Source: JBIOWF01 sp044868295 (GTDB lineage Bacteria > Actinomycetota > Actinomycetes > Streptosporangiales > Streptosporangiaceae). From it: a DNA stretch of 45,956 nt. The first letter of the stretch is position 1. The number at the start of each line of letters is the position of its first letter. The DNA is taken from contig JBIOWF010000033.1 in the NCBI GenBank assembly GCA_044868295.1, positions 1 through 45,956 on the forward strand, in the 5' to 3' direction. The notes below the pieces were generated by a model that was not told where the DNA came from, did no database searches, and was given only the letters and a program-made list of their open reading frames with translations. The translations under genes were made by a program, and so were the position numbers. Below are positions 8,386 to 16,505 of the stretch, in pieces.

Positions 8386-8905
8386 TTCTTGATTGTCCAG
8401 CTTCGGCATGATGTCAGGCACCGCGAGGGGCCGCGGCCTGGCGACATCCATCGCGTACGGCATCGACCAGGTCGAGCCGCTCCCTCACCCCGATGCGCGG
8501 TTCACAGCCGCCGGGAGCCTGGCAGGGTGCCGGTGAGGTCGGCCGACCTCGCCCCGGCGCTATCGCAGGGCATAGAGAGTGGCGCGGGCACGCCCCGCCC
8601 CTCACCACTACAGAAGCCCTCACCACTACAGAAGCCCTCACCACTACAGAAGGTGGATTCGTCCCTTAGTAGATCGGGACAAATTGGCTGATCAAAAATG
8701 GCTCTGTAGTCAAAAGGGGCGGGCGGGTGTTGATCACGCATCCCACGTTCGCGGCGCTTGTGCGTTCGTGGTGACCGCTCGACGCGGGTGTCGTCGGCGC
8801 CGACGAAGGTCAACCGAACCGGGCCGATCTTGCCGGGTTCCGGCGGTCACGGGTGATCTCTGAGCCGCGCCCGGGAGCAGCGGTCACGGCGGGGGCGGCC
8901 GGGAG
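8386..8905. other. Intergenic region without convincing gene
   Basis: About 500 bases between endonuclease V and the tRNA cluster. Open frames here have no family resemblance, and one of them is created by the 18-bp repeat. Besides that repeat there is a GTCCC/GGGAC inverted pair at about 8660-8679 and an AT-richer patch at 8680-8712 that again contains CTGTAGT. No promoter could be assigned. Confidence 0.5.
8599..8652. repeat. Three exact 18-bp tandem repeats
   Basis: CCCTCACCACTACAGAAG occurs three times without a mismatch or spacer. The CTACAG core recurs once more in inverse orientation (CTGTAG) at about 8704. There is no coding gene around it, and the copy number and lack of spacers rule out CRISPR. 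Confidence 0.95.
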
Positions 8906-8977
8906 TGGACGATACTGGGATTGAACCAGTGACCTCTTCCGTGTCAGGGAAGCGCTCTCCCGCTGAGCTAATCGTCC
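8906..8977 (-). tRNA. tRNA-Val (anticodon GAC)
   Basis: Complete cloverleaf on the minus strand: 7-bp acceptor GGACGAT/ATCGTCC, D arm TAGCTCAGCGGGAGAGCG, anticodon stem CTTCC/GGAAG with loop CTGACAC (anticodon GAC), T arm with GGTTCAATCCC, and discriminator A. CCA is not encoded. It is the last of three tRNAs in the same direction. Confidence 0.97.
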
Positions 8978-8992
8978 TTGCTGGGAAACCAG

Positions 8993-9063
8993 AGGTGGAG
9001 ACGGGATTTGAACCCGTGTACGCGGCTTTGCAGGCCGCTGCCTCGCCTCTCGGCCACTCCACC
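8993..9063 (-). tRNA. tRNA-Cys (anticodon GCA)
   Basis: Cloverleaf with acceptor GGTGGAG/CTCCACC, anticodon loop CTGCAAA (anticodon GCA), T loop GGTTCAAATCC and discriminator U, the usual identity base for cysteine. It lies 15 bases upstream of tRNA-Val in the transcript. Confidence 0.97.
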
Positions 9064-9076
9064 GCGTGAAGCTCCG

Positions 9077-9148
9077 AGCGGAAGACGGGATTCGAACCCG
9101 CGACCCTCACCTTGGCAAGGTGATGCTCTACCACTGAGCCACTTCCGC
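9077..9148 (-). tRNA. tRNA-Gly (anticodon GCC)
   Basis: Cloverleaf with acceptor GCGGAAG/CTTCCGC, anticodon loop TTGCCAA (anticodon GCC), T loop GGTTCGAATCC and discriminator U. It is first in the Gly-Cys-Val transcript. Confidence 0.97.
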
Positions 9149-9178
9149 GTGATCTGGCCTGACGGCCTCACGCGGAGA

Positions 9179-9208
9179 ACATTAGCGAATCACGCCCCTA
9201 CTCCCCAA
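9179..9208 (-). promoter_or_regulatory. Possible promoter of the tRNA cluster
   Basis: On the minus strand TTGGGG (9208-9203) and TAATGT (9184-9179) are 18 bases apart and end about 30 bases before tRNA-Gly. The match to the housekeeping consensus is moderate; this is inference from position. Confidence 0.3.
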
Positions 9209-9286
9209 ATCAGCGTCCCACCGTGGCCTTGTAAGGAGCTAACATGCTAAACGGAAGTGACATCTAGAGTCTGAGAGAGTGGCAGC

Positions 9287-10834
9287 ATGCGCGACAACGG
9301 AGTCGTGGAGATCGGGCCGGAGCCGCTGACCTTCGACGACGTCATCAAGGTCGCCCGGTACGGCACGCCGGTCCGGCTCACCGGCGATGCGATCGCGGAG
9401 ATCGCCGCGGCCCGATCACGAATCGAGGAGCTCGCCGAAAGCGACACGCCCTCCTACGGTGTGTCGACCGGGTTCGGCGCGCTGGCGACCCGGCACATCG
9501 AGCCCTCGCTGCGCGCCCGGCTCCAGCGCAGCCTGGTCCGATCACACGCGGCCGGCTCGGGCCCCGAGGTGGAGACCGAGGTCACCCGCGCGCTGATGCT
9601 GCTGCGCCTGCACACCCTCGCCACCGGCCACACCGGCGTGCGCCCGAAGACCGCCAAGGTCCTGGAGAGCCTGCTCAACGCCGGCATCACCCCGGTGGTC
9701 CACGAGTACGGCAGCCTCGGCTGCTCGGGCGATCTGGCCCCGCTGTCCCACGTGGCCTTGACGATCATGGGGGAGGGCGTCGTCCGGGACGCCGACGGGC
9801 AGCTGAAGTCCGCGCCGGACGCGCTCAAGCAGCACGAGATCGAGCCCGTCGAGCTCGCCGCGAAGGAGGGTCTCGCCCTCATCAACGGCACCGACGGCAT
9901 GCTGGGCATGCTCGTGCTCGCGATCCACGACATCACCAGGCTGCTGAAGACGGCCGACATCAGCGCCGCGATGAGCGTCGAGGCCCTGCTCGGCACCGAC
10001 CGGGTCTACGCTGCCGACCTGCAGGCGCTGCGCCCGCACCCGGGCCAGGCCGCTTCGGCGGCCAACATGCGGGCCCTCCTGCGCGACTCGGGGATCATGG
10101 CCTCCCACCGCGACGACTCCTGCACCGTCGTCCAGGACGCCTACTCCCTGCGGTGCGCGCCCCAGGTCGCGGGCGCGGCCAGGGACACTGTCTTGCACGC
10201 GGCCACCGTCGCCACCTGGGAGCTCGCGAGCGCGATCGACAACCCGGTGGTGCTCGCCGACGGCCGGGTCGAGTCCAACGGCAACTTCCACGGGGCTCCC
10301 GTGGGGTACGTCCTGGACTTTCTCGCGATCGCGGTCGCCGACGTCGCCTCGATGTCCGAACGGCGGACCGACCGCATGCTGGACGTGGCGCGCAGCCACG
10401 GGCTTCCCGCGTTCCTGGCCGACGACCCAGGGGTCGACTCCGGGCACATGATCGCTCAGTACACCCAGGCCGCGATCGTGTCCGAGCTCAAGCGGCTGGC
10501 CGCCCCCGCGAGCGTCGACTCGATCCCGAGCTCGGCCATGCAGGAGGACCACGTCTCGATGGGCTGGTCGGCCGCCCGCAAGCTGCGCCGCTCGATCGAC
10601 GGCCTGACCCGCGTGCTCGCCGTGGAGGTGCTCACCGCCGCGCGGGCCATCGATCTGCGCAAGCCGTACGAACCGGGGCCTGGAACGGGCGCGGTGGTCG
10701 GGCTGGTGCGCGAGTCGGTCTCCGGGCCCGGACCTGACCGGTTCCTCGCGCCGGAGATCGAAACGGTGGTCCAGCTGGTCTCCGGCGGCTCGATCGTCGC
10801 CGCCGCCGAGTCGGTCACGGGACCGCTGGCCTAG
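9287..10834 (+). CDS. hutH: Histidine ammonia-lyase
   Basis: A 515-residue MIO enzyme that deaminates L-histidine to urocanate, the first step of histidine use. The prosthetic-group triad lies in GSLGCSGDLAPLSH: Cys146-Ser147-Gly148 rather than the commoner Ala-Ser-Gly. The YGVSTGFGALA segment and QEDHVSMGWSAARK are also typical of histidine/aromatic ammonia-lyases. The ATG at 9287 follows GAGAGAG. No other hut genes are adjacent. The stop overlaps the convergent cupin gene by four bases (CTAG). A tyrosine or phenylalanine ammonia-lyase is less likely, given overall resemblance to HutH. Confidence 0.92.
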   Translation: MRDNGVVEIGPEPLTFDDVIKVARYGTPVRLTGDAIAEIAAARSRIEELAESDTPSYGVSTGFGALATRHIEPSLRARLQRSLVRSHAAGSGPEVETEVTRALMLLRLHTLATGHTGVRPKTAKVLESLLNAGITPVVHEYGSLGCSGDLAPLSHVALTIMGEGVVRDADGQLKSAPDALKQHEIEPVELAAKEGLALINGTDGMLGMLVLAIHDITRLLKTADISAAMSVEALLGTDRVYAADLQALRPHPGQAASAANMRALLRDSGIMASHRDDSCTVVQDAYSLRCAPQVAGAARDTVLHAATVATWELASAIDNPVVLADGRVESNGNFHGAPVGYVLDFLAIAVADVASMSERRTDRMLDVARSHGLPAFLADDPGVDSGHMIAQYTQAAIVSELKRLAAPASVDSIPSSAMQEDHVSMGWSAARKLRRSIDGLTRVLAVEVLTAARAIDLRKPYEPGPGTGAVVGLVRESVSGPGPDRFLAPEIETVVQLVSGGSIVAAAESVTGPLA

Positions 10835-11169
10835 GCCTCTCGCAGGCGGTCAGGCTCGGACACCGTGGTCAGTAGCACCACGGTGTCCGACACGGCGTGC
10901 AGCCCGTGCCGCTTGTGCGGGACGGCGCACACCTGGCCGGCGTGGTACTCCTGCTCCTTGCCGCCGATGACCAGCCGCACCCTGCCGTGCAGGATGTGCA
11001 GGCTGGCCGCCGGTGGCGCGTCGTGCTCGGCCAGCTCCGAGCCGGTCGTCATGGCGATGAGAGTCTGCCGCAACGGCCCGTCGTGCAGGAAGACGCGCGC
11101 GCTCCGGCCCTGCTTCGCGGTGCGGGCCTTCTCCATGTGCTCCCGCGCGAGAACGTTGAGGTCGATCAC
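10831..11169 (-). CDS. Small cupin-domain protein
   Basis: A 112-residue single-cupin protein: the segment SLHILHGRVRLVIGGKEQE followed by HAGQVCAVPHKRHGLHA forms the two cupin motifs, with His in the second motif able to bind a metal. Function is unknown; such proteins are often sensors or small enzymes. The GTG at 11169 lies nine bases after the stop of the preceding small gene, with which it probably forms an operon. The longer open frame upstream has no homology and I did not use it. Confidence 0.75.
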   Translation of the reverse strand: MIDLNVLAREHMEKARTAKQGRSARVFLHDGPLRQTLIAMTTGSELAEHDAPPAASLHILHGRVRLVIGGKEQEYHAGQVCAVPHKRHGLHAVSDTVVLLTTVSEPDRLREA

Positions 11170-11177
11170 GTGGGCCT

Positions 11178-11405
11178 TCAGCGCCAGTAGTTGTTGGCTG
11201 CGGCGATGGTCGAGAACTCGATCGCGACGACCTGGGCGACCGAGGTGATGCTGTCGGAGTCCGCCGCGTAGACCGATCGGGGCCGGGTGAGCACTTCCGA
11301 ATCCGGCTGGATCGTATGGACCGTGTGCCGCGCTATCAGCACGGCCAGTGCCCGGCCGTCCTCGGGGCTCGCGGTGATCAGCGAGTTGCCTGGCACGAGT
11401 TCCAT
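11178..11405 (-). CDS. Small protein of unknown function
   Basis: A 75-residue product beginning MELVPGNSLITASPEDGRAL and ending AAANNYWR. I do not recognise a family. It is credible because AAGGAG lies 6-7 bases before the ATG at 11405, its codon use is that of a real gene, and it is directly followed by the cupin gene. No signal peptide or membrane segment is visible. The open frame extends upstream to 11522 only as non-coding-like sequence. Confidence 0.6.
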   Translation of the reverse strand: MELVPGNSLITASPEDGRALAVLIARHTVHTIQPDSEVLTRPRSVYAADSDSITSVAQVVAIEFSTIAAANNYWR

Positions 11406-11529
11406 CGCGGCTCCTTGTCCGGTCACGGCGACTGCACCGTGAAGTCGTACTACAACGCAGCGTAACAATCGGTGCGTCCGGACACGGGAGCCGGGTGGGC
11501 GGGTCCGGCACCCCGGCCACAATGGATAT

Positions 11530-12531
11530 GTGCACGACGCTTTCGCCCATATAGGTGGTTATCTGGCCACCGGGTTACGAGATATGACAACCGACCTGGC
11601 GGCCCTCGACGGATCCGGCTGGTGGGCCGTCGTGGTCGGCTACGAGGGCAAGGTCACGTGCGCGCGTTTCGACGAGGTACGGCCGGCGCCGCTGCCACGT
11701 GCGCAGGACCGGTGGCGCGGGCCGGCGATCGAGGAGTGGCGCAGCTCGCTCGACCAGGCGGGCTACGAGGACGGCGTGCGGCGGATCAGGGACTACATCG
11801 AGCAAGGGGAGGTCTACCAGGCCAACCTGTGCCGGGTGCTGTCGGCGCCGTTGCCGGGCCGGCCTGATCCGCTGGCCCTCGCCGTACGGCTGGCGCGGGG
11901 AAACCCGGCTCCGCACTCGGCGGTGATCGGCGTTCCCGGGCTGACGGTGATTTCGGCGTCCCCGGAGCTGTACCTCTCGCGGAGCGGCGGCGTCGTCGAG
12001 TCCAAGCCGATCAAGGGAACCGGCGTGACCGCCGCCGACCTGCTCGACAAGGACTACGCCGAGAACGTGATGATCGTCGATCTCGTGCGGAACGACCTGG
12101 GCAGGGTCGCCGAGGTCGGGACGGTCTCCGTCCCGTCGTTGTGCGAGGTGGAGGAGCATCCGGGGCTGGTGCACCTGGTCTCGACGGTGCGTGCCCACCT
12201 GCCCGGCGAGGTCGGCTGGCCGGAGCTCTTCGCCGCGACCTTCCCGCCGGGCTCGGTGACCGGAGCCCCCAAGTACTCGGCCCTCCAGATCATCAATGAA
12301 CTCGAACCCGAGCCGCGAGGGCCGTACTGTGGGGCGGTGGGCTGGGTCGACGCCGACCGGCGCGAAGCCGCGCTGGCCGTCGGCATCCGCACGTTCTGGA
12401 TCGAGCACGAGGCGATCCGGTTCGGCACGGGAGCGGGAATCACCTGGGGCTCGGATCCTCGGCGGGAGTGGCACGAGACCGAGCTGAAAGCGGCCCGGCT
12501 CATCGGACTCGCATCACGGACGGAGAGGTAG
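11530..12531 (+). CDS. pabB: Aminodeoxychorismate synthase component I
   Basis: A chorismate-utilising enzyme that makes 4-amino-4-deoxychorismate for folate or for 4-aminobenzoate-derived metabolites. It retains PIKGT, whose lysine distinguishes PabB from anthranilate synthase (PIAGT), and VRNDLGRVAEVGTVSVP, PPGSVTGAPK and GAGITWGSDP. At 333 residues it holds essentially the catalytic domain and lacks most of the N-terminal domain of longer homologues. The GTG at 11530 is the probable start. No pabA (glutaminase) is in the window. It abuts the lyase gene downstream. Confidence 0.9.
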   Translation: MHDAFAHIGGYLATGLRDMTTDLAALDGSGWWAVVVGYEGKVTCARFDEVRPAPLPRAQDRWRGPAIEEWRSSLDQAGYEDGVRRIRDYIEQGEVYQANLCRVLSAPLPGRPDPLALAVRLARGNPAPHSAVIGVPGLTVISASPELYLSRSGGVVESKPIKGTGVTAADLLDKDYAENVMIVDLVRNDLGRVAEVGTVSVPSLCEVEEHPGLVHLVSTVRAHLPGEVGWPELFAATFPPGSVTGAPKYSALQIINELEPEPRGPYCGAVGWVDADRREAALAVGIRTFWIEHEAIRFGTGAGITWGSDPRREWHETELKAARLIGLASRTER

Positions 12532-13362
12532 ATGGCTGTACCTGTTTGGGTAAATGGAGAGTTGTTCGAGCCGGAAAAGGCTGTCGTGTCGGTCTTCGAC
12601 CATGGGCTGATGGTCGGTGACGGCGTCTTCGAGACGATCAAGTGCGTGAAGGGCGAGTCGTTCGCCCTCACCCGGCACCTGGACCGGCTCGCGCTCTCCG
12701 CCAAACGCATGGACCTTCCGGCGCCCGACCTGGCGGCGATCGCCGACGGCGTACGGCAGTGCCTCGCGGCGGCGCCCACGTGGCCGCTGGGCCGGATCAG
12801 GATCACCTACACCAGCGGGCCGGGCCCTCTCGGGTCCGACCGCGGCTCCGAGGGCACGAACACGATCATCATCGTGGGCGAGCAGAAGCAGTTCCCGCCG
12901 ACCGCGAACGTCACCGTCGTGCCGTGGCCGCGCAACGAGCGGGGCGCGCTGACCGGCGTCAAGAGCACGTCGTACGGCGACAACGCCAAGGCTCTCGCGT
13001 ACGCGAAGGAGCGTGGCGGCGGCGAGGCGATCTTCGAGAACCTGGCCGGAAATCTCTGCGAGGGCACCGGCAGCAACATCTTCATCGTGCGCGGCGGCCG
13101 CCTGCTGACCCCGACGCTGGCCGCCGGCTGCCTGGCCGGGGTGACCCGGGCGCTGGTCCTGGAGTGGTGCGACGGCGCGGAGGAGGATGTGCCGATGTCC
13201 GCGCTCTACGAGGCCGAGGAGGCGTTCCTCACCTCGTCGACCCGGGATGTACAGCCGATCCACCTGGTCGACGGCAAGGCCCTGCCGCAGGCGCCCGGTC
13301 CGGTCACCGCCGCCGCCATCAAGGCCTTCGCCGAGCGCTCCGCGGGCGACCTGGACCCGTGA
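12532..13362 (+). CDS. pabC: Aminodeoxychorismate lyase / class IV aminotransferase
   Basis: A 276-residue PLP fold-type IV protein. The segment VFDHGLMVGDGVFET, the lysine region KSTSYGDNAKAL and the cofactor-binding CEGTGSNIF are characteristic. Following pabB with no gap (TAG then ATG), it most likely releases pyruvate from aminodeoxychorismate to give 4-aminobenzoate. Family members also include branched-chain and D-amino acid aminotransferases, so the call leans on the operon. Confidence 0.85.
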   Translation: MAVPVWVNGELFEPEKAVVSVFDHGLMVGDGVFETIKCVKGESFALTRHLDRLALSAKRMDLPAPDLAAIADGVRQCLAAAPTWPLGRIRITYTSGPGPLGSDRGSEGTNTIIIVGEQKQFPPTANVTVVPWPRNERGALTGVKSTSYGDNAKALAYAKERGGGEAIFENLAGNLCEGTGSNIFIVRGGRLLTPTLAAGCLAGVTRALVLEWCDGAEEDVPMSALYEAEEAFLTSSTRDVQPIHLVDGKALPQAPGPVTAAAIKAFAERSAGDLDP

Positions 13363-13371
13363 TCGTCGGGC

Positions 13372-14763
13372 TCAGCCGTACGACTTCTGGGTCTGGGCGT
13401 TCAGTTCGCTCATTTTGATCTTCTTCGCCGGATCGGTGAGCGGGTCGTTGATCCGCAGGACGTCCAGGCCTTTGGTGATGTCGCTCGAGTAGATGTAGCC
13501 GTTGTAGTAGTAGGCCGACCAGGAGCCGCCGAACTGGAGGCCGGGCTTCAGGGGGCCGCGCTCGAAGTAGCCGATCTCCCGGGGGTCGTCCGAGTCGGTG
13601 AAGTCCCACACCGACACCCCGCCCTGGTACCAGGCCTGGACCATCACGTCCTTGCCGGGGACGGGGATGAGCGACCCGTTGTGGGCCACGCAGTTCTCCG
13701 CCGCGGACTGGACGCGTGGGATCTTGAAGTAGCCGTGCCGTACGAGCCTGTGGTCGGGCGTGATCTCGTAGATCGCGTCCGCGCCCTTCGTGGCGCCGGC
13801 GGAGGAGGTGCACGTGGGTGCGATCCCACCGCCCAGCTCATCGCTGAAGACCACCTTGGTGGCGGCGTCGTTGAACGTCGCCGAGTGCCAGACGGAGAAG
13901 TTCTCCTGGTCCGTCACCGTCTGCAGCACCCGCGGCTTCAGCGGGTCCGAGATGTCCATGAGGACGCCGTCGCCGAAGCAGGCTCCGGCGGCCAGCTTCT
14001 TCTCCGGGTAGACCGTGATGTCATGGCAGCCGCCGCCGCCGGCGTCGTCGGCGGGCGGGCGGGCCTTGAACAGGTCGGGCACGGCCACGACTCTCGCGTC
14101 CTTGGGGCTGCCGACGGGAACCTCGACGATCGAGATGTTCTGGTGCGGCGCCGGGCAGTTCAGCGATCCGGGGATCGGACCGGGTGAGGAGACGTAGAGG
14201 TAGAGCGTGTTCTTGGTCTTCCCCGGGACGATGGCGTGCGTGTGCGAGCCGCATTCGGTCTTCACCGCGGCCAGATACTTTGGGTGGCTCTTGTCGGCGA
14301 TGTCGAATATGCGGATTCCCTCCCACTCGGAGGACGCCGTCGCGTCACCCTTGCCGCTCTGACAGGTGTCGTCCGTGCGCGGCTCGTCGACCGACAGGAA
14401 CAGCAGGTCCCCGGAGACGGAGACGTCGTTCTGCCCGCCGGGGCACGCCACCCGGGCGATCACCTTCGGATGGGCCGGATCGCCGATGTCGTGGACCGTG
14501 AAGCCCTCATAGTTGCCGACGAAGGCGTAGTCGCCCTGGAAGGCCAGATCGGTGCCCCACGCCTCGGGCCCGTCGAAGGGCGCCTCAAGAGGCACGTTCG
14601 CGATCACCTCCATGTTGGCGCTGTGCAGGACCTCGTCCGGAGAAGGCCGGGCGCTGGCGCTGAGCGCGCGAGAGGAGACGTCGGAGGGGACGGACGGCGT
14701 GGAGGCGCAGGCCGCCGCGGACAACGCCGCCACGAGTGATGCCACGAGTCCTGTCCGACGCAC
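13372..14763 (-). CDS. Secreted LVIVD-repeat protein, probable lipoprotein
   Basis: A 463-residue exported protein. The N-terminus (MRRTGLVASLVAALSAAACAS) is a signal peptide with a plausible lipobox cysteine. The body holds beta-propeller-like repeats of the LVIVD type, with recurring 'DIGDPAHPKVI', 'DISDPLKPRVL' and 'DFTDSDDPREIG' elements. Its role is unknown; related proteins are surface or periplasmic. The ATG at 14763 is 40 bases from the divergent DUF305 gene, so the two promoters must overlap. It converges with pabC nine bases away. Confidence 0.8.
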   Translation of the reverse strand: MRRTGLVASLVAALSAAACASTPSVPSDVSSRALSASARPSPDEVLHSANMEVIANVPLEAPFDGPEAWGTDLAFQGDYAFVGNYEGFTVHDIGDPAHPKVIARVACPGGQNDVSVSGDLLFLSVDEPRTDDTCQSGKGDATASSEWEGIRIFDIADKSHPKYLAAVKTECGSHTHAIVPGKTKNTLYLYVSSPGPIPGSLNCPAPHQNISIVEVPVGSPKDARVVAVPDLFKARPPADDAGGGGCHDITVYPEKKLAAGACFGDGVLMDISDPLKPRVLQTVTDQENFSVWHSATFNDAATKVVFSDELGGGIAPTCTSSAGATKGADAIYEITPDHRLVRHGYFKIPRVQSAAENCVAHNGSLIPVPGKDVMVQAWYQGGVSVWDFTDSDDPREIGYFERGPLKPGLQFGGSWSAYYYNGYIYSSDITKGLDVLRINDPLTDPAKKIKMSELNAQTQKSYG

Positions 14764-14803
14764 TATGCCCCCAATTCAGAAAACTGCCGCACCATTGGAA
14801 GCT

Positions 14804-15460
14804 ATGTGGGGCAGGCATGTCGTGTGTGCGGCTTTGATAACGGTTGTGGGTGCAGTGTCCGGCTGCACGTCCACGTCCACGAGGGCGCCGAAGCCGATCG
14901 TCGCCGGCTCGGGCGCGCCGGTCGTGGTCCCCGGCGGCCCCGGAGATCAGGGTCGTACGGCGAAGCCGGGGGAGCGGATCCGCGACCAGGACACCGGATC
15001 GGCGGCGGCCGACGTGCGTTTCGCCGAGGCGATGATCCCGCACCACCGCCAGGCGCTGGAGATGGCCGCCCTGGCCGGCTCGAGAACGTCCGACGACCTG
15101 GTCCTCGCCCTCGCCGAGCGGATCACGAGAGGCCAGGCCCCCGAGATCACGGTCATGACGTCCTGGCTGCGGTCCCTCGGCCGCCCCGCGCCCGAGGCGC
15201 ACGATCATCAGGCCGCGTACGGCATGGCCACGCTGGAGCAGATGAACCGCCTCCGCACGGCGAGGGGCGCCGCCTTCGACACCCTTTTCCTGGAGTTGAT
15301 GATCAGGCACCACGAGGGCGCCGTGACGATGGCGGGGGAGGAGCTGCGCCGGGGGACGGACCGGGCCATGCGGAAGATGGCCCAGGACGTCATCGCCGGG
15401 CAGCAGATCGAGATCACCCGAATGCGGGGGATCCTCAGGAGCTCCAGAGCATATTCGTGA
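14804..15460 (+). CDS. DUF305 lipoprotein
   Basis: A 218-residue protein with a lipoprotein signal (lipobox AVSGC near residue 21) and a DUF305 four-helix-bundle domain. The domain has the paired motifs FAEAMIPHHRQALEMA and FLELMIRHHEGAVTMA, plus terminal methionine/histidine-rich helices. DUF305 proteins are often linked to metal (copper) handling, but no copper genes are nearby. ATG at 14804 was chosen over an in-frame ATG at 14765 so that the signal peptide starts cleanly. Its 3' end overlaps the convergent ssgB by 26 bases. Confidence 0.85.
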   Translation: MWGRHVVCAALITVVGAVSGCTSTSTRAPKPIVAGSGAPVVVPGGPGDQGRTAKPGERIRDQDTGSAAADVRFAEAMIPHHRQALEMAALAGSRTSDDLVLALAERITRGQAPEITVMTSWLRSLGRPAPEAHDHQAAYGMATLEQMNRLRTARGAAFDTLFLELMIRHHEGAVTMAGEELRRGTDRAMRKMAQDVIAGQQIEITRMRGILRSSRAYS

Positions 15461-15851
15461 GCTCGTCGTCCAGGTCCATGAAGTCGGTCTCGCGACCGGC
15501 CGGGACCAGCTCATAGGTGCGGTGCAGGAACTCCGTCAGCGGTGCCAGGGGCACCTCGAACAGGGCCTGTCCGAACGGCGACGTGAGGCTGATGTTCAGG
15601 GTGCGCTCGCCGTCAGAGCGGGCGGGCCAGACCTGTACATCTCCGTCGCCGACATGTCGCACGATGCCGACAGTCAGCAATTCGCGGGCGAAGATCCACT
15701 CGACCGGTTCGTCGTTCCCCACATGGAAGGCCATCCGGATGGCGTACGGATCTTCGGCCGTGTAGCCCAGACCGGCGAGGAGGGGGACGGTGGTACGGTC
15801 GGGGACCACAAGCCGAAGGCCTAGCTCGGCAGAGACGGTGGTGCTGTTCAT
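15435..15851 (-). CDS. ssgB: SsgB-like sporulation and cell division regulator
   Basis: A 138-residue member of the SsgA/SsgB family, found only in morphologically complex actinobacteria. SsgB recruits FtsZ to future sporulation septa. The family pattern is clear: ADPYA-like EDPYAIRMAFH, EPVEWIFARELL, GDVQVWPAR and an acidic C-terminus DLDDEL. Among family members the short, acidic-tailed form is closest to SsgB. The ATG at 15851 opens onto a 440-base intergenic region with a perfect palindrome, which may hold its developmental control. Confidence 0.88.
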   Translation of the reverse strand: MNSTTVSAELGLRLVVPDRTTVPLLAGLGYTAEDPYAIRMAFHVGNDEPVEWIFARELLTVGIVRHVGDGDVQVWPARSDGERTLNISLTSPFGQALFEVPLAPLTEFLHRTYELVPAGRETDFMDLDDELTNMLWSS

Positions 15852-16292
15852 CGTCAGCCAAACCTTTTCGTCGTCGGGTCCCCTCGCAGGGGCTTGGCAC
15901 TACTGGGGGCACTCGTCCGAGTGCTATGACGCGAACGAAGAAACCTGTAGGAAAGATTCCGCCTCCAGGGCCTTCTGTAACGCATATCACAGCTAGACAT
16001 TTGGTCATCTACCTGCGTAAACATCGCCAACAGGCGCTTGTTTGCAAGGGTTTTGCGTGTCGCTCCCGGCTGTTTCAGGTGGCGTCCAGGGTTTAAATGA
16101 TCTTAGGTGGGGCGTAATAGGTCGAGTGTGGGGCATCACGATGCTATGGCAACAGAGCGGCACGCCGTGGCTCTCCCGCGGAACCTTTTCCGATGATGAT
16201 GCAGGGCCGCGCGGAGCGCCGTTCACTTCGCCAGGACCCCCTTGGGTGCGGTATGGTTTCCACCGTCGGCGTCGCAAGAGGCCGATCATCCC
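15852..16292. other. Intergenic region upstream of ssgB and tRNA-Val
   Basis: About 440 bases without a convincing gene. It contains a small hairpin CCCCT-CGC-AGGGG (15880-15892), the palindrome at 15909-15924 and a comparatively AT-rich stretch at about 15960-16110. It must hold the ssgB promoter (minus strand) and the tRNA-Val promoter (plus strand); neither could be fixed by consensus. Confidence 0.5.
15909..15924. promoter_or_regulatory. Perfect palindrome upstream of ssgB
   Basis: GCACTCG-TC-CGAGTGC, 7-bp arms around a 2-base centre, lies 58 bases upstream of the ssgB start. Size and symmetry suit a dimeric DNA-binding protein. The regulator is unknown. Confidence 0.45.
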
Positions 16293-16367
16293 GGGCGATT
16301 AGCTCAGCGGGAGAGCGCTTCGTTCACACCGAAGAGGTCACTGGTTCGATCCCAGTATCGCCCACCA
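16293..16367 (+). tRNA. tRNA-Val (anticodon CAC), CCA encoded
   Basis: Acceptor GGGCGAT/ATCGCCC, D arm TAGCTCAGCGGGAGAGCG, anticodon stem CTTCG/CGAAG with loop TTCACAC (anticodon CAC), T loop GGTTCGATCCC, discriminator A and an encoded CCA at 16365-16367. It is closely similar to the tRNA-Val(GAC) at 8906 but not identical. Confidence 0.97.
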
Positions 16368-16373
16368 GCTCAC

Positions 16374-16402
16374 AGGCCCTTCTCCTCAGCGGAGACGGGC
16401 CT
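16374..16402 (+). terminator. Terminator after tRNA-Val
   Basis: AGGCCC (16374-16379) pairs with GGGCCT (16397-16402), with further pairing TCTCC/GGAGA inside, followed by a pyrimidine-rich CTCTTCTT. It lies seven bases after the tRNA CCA. Confidence 0.7.
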
Positions 16403-16505
16403 CTCTTCTTGATCAGGAGAAATCGGGAGGGCAAACACCATGCCTGCTTCCGCAGCAGCGTGACCGCACCACCGGCTGCGGCGACTGAGTGCCAGATGAG
16501 TCCTG

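Noticed and set aside
8599..8652. Possible CRISPR array
   Set aside because: Repeats are 18 bp, contiguous without spacers, only three copies, and no cas genes are present.
8502..8813. Minus-strand open frame of about 103 codons over the 18-bp repeats
   Set aside because: No family resemblance or ribosome site; the Phe-Cys-Ser-Gly-Glu-Gly run is just the repeat translated.
16293..16367. tRNA-Val as an integration site of a mobile element
   Set aside because: No second copy of the tRNA 3' end and no integrase were found in the window; the tRNA-Val at 8906 is a true, different tRNA, not an att duplicate.
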